A DNA stretch of 64,000 nt, taken from positions 112,576-176,575 of the forward strand of contig NZ_VUOK01000045.1 of assembly GCF_009806555.1 (NCBI RefSeq), in the 5' to 3' direction. This document shows, one piece after another, positions 58,723-64,000 of this stretch. The notes under the pieces were generated by a model. The model did not search any database. It had not been told where the DNA came from and saw only the letters and a list, made by a program, of their open reading frames with translations. Source of the stretch: Methylobacterium sp. 2A (GTDB taxonomy: Bacteria; Pseudomonadota; Alphaproteobacteria; Rhizobiales; Beijerinckiaceae). Position 1 is the stretch's first letter, and the number at the start of each line of letters is the position of its first letter. A program made the translations under genes and the position numbers.

Positions 58723-59733
58723 TCAGTGGGTCCGGGCGAGGGCGTCGCGGAAGGCGCCGAGCACGGCGGTTCCCGGCTTGCCGCGCTTGTCTAGGGCCGC
58801 CGCCCAATCCTTGGCGATGGCATCCGACGCGGTGACGAGTTCGGTCCGGTCGGCCTCGGGGAAGGGTTCGAGCGTCACGCCCTTCCCGCGCAGGGTCTCC
58901 TGATCCCGCGCCGAATCCTGGTCGGCGGCCTCGCAGGCGTGCCGGGTGGCTTCCTTTCCGGCCTGTTCGAGGGTGGCGCGCGCCTCGGGCGAGAGGCGCT
59001 TCCAGCGGTCGAGGCCGATGACGTAGGTCAGGGCCGCGCTGCCGAGGTTGATTCCGGTGGTTCCGTATTTCGTGAGCGCGCCGAGGTCGTAGGAGACGAC
59101 GCTGGCATAGGGGAACAGCAGGCCGTCCACCGTGCCGCGCGACAGGCTCTGATAGAGATCCGGTGCCGCCATGCGGACGGGGATGCCGTCGAAATGCTTC
59201 ACCGTCGCATCCATCGCTCCACCGGTGGTGCGGATCTTCAGCCCGGCCATCGACTTCAGCCCCTCGATCCGCCGGTTCGCGGTGAAGAGCTGGTAGGCCG
59301 GCGCCACCAGGGTGAAGAGCATGTGCACGCCGTTCGGCTTGAACTCCGCCTCGTCGATCGGGCCGGAGCGGGCGAGGCTGTCGTAGGCGAGGGTGCGCTG
59401 GCAGGCCGTCACGAACGGGCCGGGCAGCTCCGCCACGGCCGACAGGGGCATCTTGTCGGAGGTGTAGGAGGGGACGACGTAGCCGATATCGACGATGCTG
59501 CTTCGCGTCAGGCTGAGAAGATCCTTCGCCTTACCGAGCTGTTCGGCCGGGTAATACTCGAAGGCGATCTTGCCGCCCGAGATCTCCTTGACCCGGTCCA
59601 TGAAGAACCGCGTCCCGGATTCAGCGAAGAAATGCCCGACCGGCAGGCTGTCGGCGAGGCGCAGCCGCTCGTCGGCCCGCGCTGCCGCCGGGACGAGAAG
59701 CGCTGCGACGACGGAGATGAGGAGGCGCCGCAT
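58723..59733 (-). CDS. TRAP solute-binding protein DctP, copy 1
   Basis: A 336-residue periplasmic protein with a signal peptide (MRRLLISVVAALLVPAAARA). The mature part has RLRLADSLPVGHFFAESGTR, FEYYPAEQLGKAKDLLSLTR, GLKSMAGLKIRTTGGAMDAT (carboxylate-binding Arg in KIRT) and LYQSLSRGTVDGLLFPYASV. It delivers a carboxylate to DctQM. The start overlaps the stop of the upstream paralogue by one base (TAATG). Confidence 0.93.
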   Translation of the reverse strand: MRRLLISVVAALLVPAAARADERLRLADSLPVGHFFAESGTRFFMDRVKEISGGKIAFEYYPAEQLGKAKDLLSLTRSSIVDIGYVVPSYTSDKMPLSAVAELPGPFVTACQRTLAYDSLARSGPIDEAEFKPNGVHMLFTLVAPAYQLFTANRRIEGLKSMAGLKIRTTGGAMDATVKHFDGIPVRMAAPDLYQSLSRGTVDGLLFPYASVVSYDLGALTKYGTTGINLGSAALTYVIGLDRWKRLSPEARATLEQAGKEATRHACEAADQDSARDQETLRGKGVTLEPFPEADRTELVTASDAIAKDWAAALDKRGKPGTAVLGAFRDALARTH

Positions 59734-60779
59734 TATCGAGAGGCCTTTTCGAATGCGTCGAGCACGAGCGTGCCCGGCTTGCCGCGATCGTCCAGTTCCT
59801 TCGCCCAGAGGCGGCCGATGCCGGACATCTCCTTGCCGATAGCGGCCTTGTCGGCTTTACTGAGGGCGATCTCGGAGACGCCCTTGACCCTCAGGCGCTC
59901 CTGATCGTCCCGCTCCTGAGCTTCGGAAATTTGGCAGCCGCGCTCCGTGGCCTCCTTGCCGACGCTGCGCAGGGTCTCCTGCACCGCCGGCGGCAAGGTC
60001 CGCCATTTGCGCTCGCTTATGACGTACATGACGACGAAGCTGCCGAAATTGGCGCCCTGGGTCGCGGATTTGGTCAAGTCCTGCAGATCGTACGAATAGA
60101 TGGAGGAATACGGGAACAGCATTCCATCGATCGTGCCGCGGGACAGAGCTTGGTAGATATCTGGCGACGCGATCTGAATCGGCACCGCCCCCAGGGCCCG
60201 CACCGCGAGTTCCTTGGCCTTGCCCGAGGTGCGGATCTTGAGGCTTTTGACGTCGGACATGGACTTCAGGTCCCGCCCGCGCACGAACACTTGGTAGGGC
60301 GGCAGAACGATCGTGAAGAGCAGCCGGACATTGTTAGGTGCCAACTCGCGCTGGGCGATCACACCTTCCTCGTTCGCCAAGCTGTAGAAGGCACGGGTGC
60401 CCTGGCACGAGGTGGCGAACCCAAGGGGAAGCTCGGCCACGCCCGACAGGGGAAGCTTGTCGGTGATGAAAGAGGGAGCGACATAGGCGATGTCAGCGAC
60501 GCCGTTGCTGACCAGGGTCAGCATGTCCTTGGCCTTGCCAAGCTGTTCGGCGGGGTAATACTCGAATTTGACCGCCCCACTCGACCGCTCGGTTGCGGTC
60601 TCGATGAACCACTTCGTGATTTTGTCGGCGATATAGTGGCTGGCGGGGAAAGAGTCCGCGAGCCGCAGATTCGTCGTCTGCGCGAGGGCCGGCGCTCCGC
60701 TCAGGACGAGACCGAGTACACCGACCCAGAGGGACCGCGGGATGCGCAATCCGGGGAAACCGTTCATGCGGACCATCAT
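59733..60779 (-). CDS. TRAP solute-binding protein DctP, copy 2
   Basis: A 348-residue paralogue of the next gene. It has a signal peptide (LWVGVLGLVLSGAPALAQ) and the same blocks: NLRLADSFPASHYIADKITK, FEYYPAEQLGKAKDMLTLVS, DVKSLKIRTSGKAKELAVRA and IYQALSRGTIDGMLFPYSSI. Two ATGs are possible; the first overlaps the IclR stop (ATGATG/TGA). Two binding proteins for one permease widen the range of acids taken up, or give high- and low-affinity modes. Confidence 0.92.
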   Translation of the reverse strand: MMVRMNGFPGLRIPRSLWVGVLGLVLSGAPALAQTTNLRLADSFPASHYIADKITKWFIETATERSSGAVKFEYYPAEQLGKAKDMLTLVSNGVADIAYVAPSFITDKLPLSGVAELPLGFATSCQGTRAFYSLANEEGVIAQRELAPNNVRLLFTIVLPPYQVFVRGRDLKSMSDVKSLKIRTSGKAKELAVRALGAVPIQIASPDIYQALSRGTIDGMLFPYSSIYSYDLQDLTKSATQGANFGSFVVMYVISERKWRTLPPAVQETLRSVGKEATERGCQISEAQERDDQERLRVKGVSEIALSKADKAAIGKEMSGIGRLWAKELDDRGKPGTLVLDAFEKASR

Positions 60780-61531
60780 CCCTCCCGTTCCGTCGATGTG
60801 AGCTTCGCTGCCGCCTCGATCTCTCGGCAGGCGGCCACGACCTGCGCGGCCCGCGCCTCGATCACGCCCTCCATCCGGTGGAAGGGACTGGCCAGCGTGA
60901 CCGCGAATTCCGATCCGTGGATCACGATGGGCACGGCGACGGCGATCACGTCGGGGTCGCTCTCACCGTAGTTCAGGAACCAGCCACGGGAGATCGACCG
61001 CTCGATATCGGCGAGATACTGCTCTTTGGTTGGAATGGTCCGCTCGGTCAGACGCTCGTATTTGAACGTAGCGGCCAGTGCTTCACGATCGTGCGGCGGC
61101 AGCAACGAGATGAGGGCTTTGCCCATCGAGTTGACCCGCGCGGGTCTCGTCTCGCCGACCTTCGCAGAATACCGAATCCGATGCGGCGACTCGAGAACTT
61201 CCAGGTAGATCACCCTGTCACGATTGCGGCTCGCCAGAACGATGGTCTCGCCGGTCCGGTCGCGCAGGTCTTCGAGGCTCTGAAGCAGATCCGCCCCGAC
61301 CGGATCGTGACGCGCGATTTCCTGCGTGAGCGCAAGCATCCGGCGCGTCGGATACAAACTCCGGCGGGCTCCCGTCGCGTAGATGAAGCCACGCTGTTCG
61401 AAAGTCCGGATCAGATTGAAGCAGGTCGACGGCGCCATGTTGAGACGCCGCGCGAGCTCGGCGGGCGCGAGGGGCGACTGCGCCTCGGCGAAACGCACAT
61501 ACAGGTCAAGAACCTGCTCAGCGGCCTTCAA
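60776..61531 (-). CDS. IclR-family transcriptional regulator, copy 2
   Basis: A 251-residue protein starting at TTG with GGGGA upstream; no ATG or GTG is available before the in-frame stop. The winged-helix part is AEQVLDLYVRFAEAQSPLAP, AELARRLNMAPSTCFNLIRT; the effector domain has LEDLRDRTGETIVLASRNRD, VGETRPARVNSMGKALISLL and SRGWFLNYGESDPDVIAVAV. It is the first gene of the TRAP/CoA operon and overlaps dctP copy 2, so it probably autoregulates the entire operon. Confidence 0.92.
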   Translation of the reverse strand: MKAAEQVLDLYVRFAEAQSPLAPAELARRLNMAPSTCFNLIRTFEQRGFIYATGARRSLYPTRRMLALTQEIARHDPVGADLLQSLEDLRDRTGETIVLASRNRDRVIYLEVLESPHRIRYSAKVGETRPARVNSMGKALISLLPPHDREALAATFKYERLTERTIPTKEQYLADIERSISRGWFLNYGESDPDVIAVAVPIVIHGSEFAVTLASPFHRMEGVIEARAAQVVAACREIEAAAKLTSTEREG

Positions 61532-61533
61532 AG

Positions 61534-61569
61534 TTTCATCCCCAGGGCGTTTTTTTCGCTTAGATGAAA
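61534..61569. promoter_or_regulatory. TTTCATC-N22-GATGAAA inverted repeat at the operon start
   Basis: Inverted 7-bp arms at 61534-61540 and 61563-61569 just upstream of the TTG start of the second IclR gene, separated by an A/T run. Possible operator of this regulator or part of the promoter. Confidence 0.4.
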
Positions 61570-61739
61570 GATAGGATCAACGGTCCAGCCCTGTCAATGA
61601 GCGGTAGCTCCCGTCGCGCTGGATGCAGTGAGGCAACCGCGCCCAAGTGTCCCGAGGCTCTAGTAATTGGGCTTGGCGGAACAGTGTAAATTTCGCCGAT
61701 TGTCTGCTTACCTGCGCCGTGAAGTCCAAACCGGATAGA

Positions 61740-61811
61740 CCGCTTTCGGCCAGACTACGTCATGCCGGATCGCCATCGCGCGCAGAACCGGACATTCGGC
61801 TTGGCGCCCAT
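61740..61811 (+). repeat. Dispersed intergenic repeat, copy 2
   Basis: A diverged copy of the block at 13097-13168 with the matching start CGCTTTCGGCC and end ATTCGGCTTGGCGCCCAT. It abuts the 5'-truncated end of the flavin reductase relic. Confidence 0.55.
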
Positions 61812-61849
61812 CCGAAGGCGCTGCCGCGGAGAGAGGCTTCACACATGGG

Positions 61850-63829
61850 GTGAGGCGTGCGAGTCCGCGCCAGGGCTTAGGGCACGAAACCAACGACGTT
61901 TGCGCCGGCATCGTCGCACGACTCCAGGATCGGGGCATCCGCGCGGTGAACCCCTCCATGGGTTTCCCGATGGAGATGGACCAGAACCCCGGGAACACGA
62001 TCTGGATCGTGGCGCACAAGCCGGTGGCCGTCGCGGCGGGGATGGGCCGCATGGGCATCCATCGCAACGTCATCCACCCGAGGTTCGGGAACTTCATCCT
62101 GCTCGGCACGGTCCTGCTCGACCAGGAGGTCGACGTCGCCGACGAGCCCATCGACTACAATCCCTGCCTCGACTGCAAGCTCTGCGTCGCGGCCTGCCCG
62201 GTCGGCGCGATCAAGGTCGATGCCCCGTTCGATTTCCAGGCATGCTTCACCCACAACTACCGCGAGTTCCTGGGCGGCTTCACCGATTGGGTGGAACAGA
62301 TCGCCGACGCGAAGGACGCGCTCGATTACCGCCGCCGGGTGAACGAGCCCGAGACGGCCTCGATGTGGCAGAGCCTGACCTACGGTGCGAACTACAAGTC
62401 GGCCTACTGCATCGCCGTGTGCCCCGCAGGCGAGGACGTGATCGGCAGCTACCTGAAGGACAAGGCCGCCCATCGGCGGGACGTCCTGAAGCCGCTCCAG
62501 GACCGGCCGGAGCCGGTCTACGTCGTGGCCGGCACCGACGCCGAGGACATCGCTAGGCGCAAGTGGAAGCACAAGACGGTGAAGCCGGTGGGCAACGGCA
62601 TGACGCCGCGCACCATCTCCGGCCTCCTGACGTTCATGCCCATCGTGTTCCAACCGGCGCAGGCCGAGGGGCTGGACGCCGTGTACCACTTCACTTTCAC
62701 CGGCGCCGAGAACCGGGAGGCGACCGTCACCGTTCGGGACGGAAAGATCGCCGTCCGCGATGGCCTGGTCGACAAGCCCAACCTCCGGGTGGTCGCGGAT
62801 GCCAAGACGTGGCTCGGCTTCCTTGCCAAGGAGAGAAGCCTGGTTTGGGCGTTCGCGCGGCGGAAGATCCGCGTCTCGGGGGACCCGCGTCTCCTGCTGG
62901 CATTCGGCAAGTGCTTCCCGTCACCCGAGATACGGCGCAAGGACGTCGAGATCATCCCCGTGGACTCGCTTCTGCGGCCAGCCATCACGGCCTACGAGAA
63001 GAACGACGAGATGACCGGCAAGGTCCGGTGGTCTGGTGAGTTGGTCCTCGGTGAGGTCGAGAAGGTCACGCATGAGGTCAAAACGTTCCGGTTCATCGAT
63101 CCACGCGGCGGTGAGATCCCGTTCCGCCACGTCGCTGGGCAGTACCTGACCCTGGAATGCGTCCGCCAAGGCATCCCGGTCCGGCGGTCCTACACTATCG
63201 CCTCATCTCCGACCTGGCGGGACCGCGTGGAAATCACCGTCAAACGCGAGGCGCACGGTATGGTCTCCCGATGGCTACATGACGAGTTGCAGCCGGGCGA
63301 CCGGATCAAGATCGAGGCACCGAGCGGCACATTCGTATTCTCGGGCACTGAATGGCCGACCGTCGTCCTCATCGGAGGAGGTGTTGGCATAACCCGATGA
63401 TGAGCAGCGTTCGCTACCTCACCGAAACCGAGTGGCCCGGGACGATCTATCTGCTCCTCACCTTTCGAAGCCTGGAGGATTTCATCTTCCGAAGCGAGAT
63501 CGAGGAATTGAAGCGTCGAAATCCGAGGCTGCGCGTGGCCGTTGCAGTGACCGCACCCGGGCAGGTGGGCTGGGACGGCCATACGGGCCATATTGACGCC
63601 CGCTTCATCACGGCTGCCGTTCCCGACATCGCCCTGCATCGCGCCCATATCTGCGGGCCGACGCCCATGATGGATGCGACCAAGAAGATCCTGCTCGACC
63701 TAGGCGTTCCGGCGGGTCAGGTGAGGACCGAGGCCTTCGGAACCGACCGGCGCGATCCAACCCGGAAGGCGCCACGGTCGGCGAAGGTGGTCGGCGAGGT
63801 CCAGTTCCTCGGCTCGGGCAAGACGGCTA
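61850..63829 (+). pseudogene. Ferredoxin / SCP2 / flavin-reductase fusion, truncated at both ends
   Basis: Domains in order: a QueG-like segment from about LGHETNDVCAGIVARLQDRG, with GRMGIHRNVIHPRFGNFILL and 4Fe-4S ligands NPCLDCKLCVAACPVGAIKV plus SAYCIAVCPAGEDVIG; an SCP2-like domain (YHFTFTGAENREATVTVRDG to RRKIRVSGDPRLLLAFGKCF); a FAD/NAD(P) reductase (EIPFRHVAGQYLTLECVRQG, RRSYTIASSPTW, VLIGGGVGIT-PMMSS, HICGPTPMMDATKKILLDLG). The 5' part is missing. One C is missing at 63393-63395 (frameshift). After VQFLGSGKTA the expected C-terminal 2Fe-2S domain is replaced by IS630 sequence. A non-functional electron-transfer protein. Confidence 0.8.
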
Positions 63830-64000
63830 GAGCTATTCCCGCCTATGTAGCGACGGCCAAGTCATCTTCGTAACCAGCAGCAGTGAGACTGTTTCGGCAC
63901 TCGTCTGGTGTGAAGCGGGTGAAGGCATCGCGGATGGCCGCCCAGAGGTCGGGCACGGTGCGGGCGACCGCGGTTCGTAACAGGTGCTTCAGCTTGGCGA
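63830..64000 (-). mobile_element. IS630-family element, left end (continues beyond the window)
   Basis: The terminus GAGCTATTCCCGCC follows a TA target at 63828-63829. The corresponding end (GGCATGGCTC-TA, opposite orientation) closes the relic at 13390-13660, which supports the boundary. The rest of the element lies outside the window. Confidence 0.75.
63843..64000 (-). CDS. IS630-family transposase, C-terminal part
   Basis: The minus strand encodes AKLKHLLRTAVARTVPDLWA, AIRDAFTRFTPDECRNSLTA, AGYEDDLAVAT-stop: the C-terminal 51 residues of an IS630/Tc1-like DDE transposase. It is similar to the relic at 13.5 kb (AKLKGLLRTAVARTIPELW), but without its frameshift. The N-terminus and the catalytic residues lie beyond position 64000, so integrity cannot be judged. 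Confidence 0.85.
   Translation of the reverse strand, partial: AKLKHLLRTAVARTVPDLWAAIRDAFTRFTPDECRNSLTAAGYEDDLAVAT

Overview
The window is high-GC, densely coded alphaproteobacterial DNA. Gene order, codon use and protein style suggest a Methylobacterium/Methylorubrum-like member of the Rhizobiales. This is inferred from protein resemblance; there is no rRNA or complete tRNA to anchor it.

Layout. (1) 1-12.5 kb: a potassium-uptake block, kdpF-kdpA-(small membrane protein)-kdpB-kdpC-kdpD-kdpE followed by a PtsN-like EIIA gene. Next come a convergent hydratase-like gene, two small genes and a membrane-anchored TAXI-type binding protein. (2) 12.5-18 kb: an insertion-sequence landing zone with an IS630 relic, an IS5/IS427-type element, a low-GC orphan gene, and an IS701 and an IS5 element side by side. 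All three complete elements sit on CTAG targets. (3) 18-33.4 kb: an accessory element with an archaeo-eukaryotic-primase-like replication protein, a phage-structural-like protein, a T4 Rnl1-type RNA ligase, several Cro-like/HTH proteins with conspicuous palindromic operators, many overlapping mini-genes, an origin-like region with a DnaA box, a metallophosphoesterase and a tyrosine integrase. Two tRNA-Ser 3'-end-like sequences flank the integrase. No capsid, portal or terminase gene was recognised, so it looks like an integrative replicon, a phage satellite or a prophage remnant. (4) 33.9-36.7 kb: a three-gene module matching the ABC-three-component (ABC-3C) layout of predicted defence systems: nuclease-like effector, middle component and DUF3732-type ATPase. 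The ATPase is frameshifted and C-terminally truncated. (5) 37.4-61.5 kb: a catabolic island for CoA-activated carboxylic acids. It has three class III CoA-transferases, acyl-CoA dehydrogenases, enoyl-CoA hydratases, MaoC dehydratases, thiolase, an SDR, an acyl-CoA ligase and a CitE-type lyase, with two MFS carriers, a TRAP transporter with two DctP proteins, and two IclR regulators. (6) 61.5-64 kb: a relic of a multidomain ferredoxin/SCP2/flavin reductase, cut by an IS630 element that runs off the window.

How it works together. KdpDE should sense K+ limitation and turgor and drive KdpFABC; the PtsN-like protein could tune KdpD. In the catabolic island, TRAP and MFS carriers would import carboxylates, CoA-transferases or the ligase would activate them, and dehydrogenase/hydratase/SDR/thiolase/lyase steps would degrade them to central acyl-CoAs. 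The 45.6-46.4 kb IclR gene probably controls both neighbouring divergent promoters, because both carry the same GATT-N5-AATC palindrome.

Caveat. At least seven frameshifts are single-base indels, most of them in short G/C runs. They may be real decay or a sequencing/assembly artefact; entries marked pseudogene should be read with that in mind.
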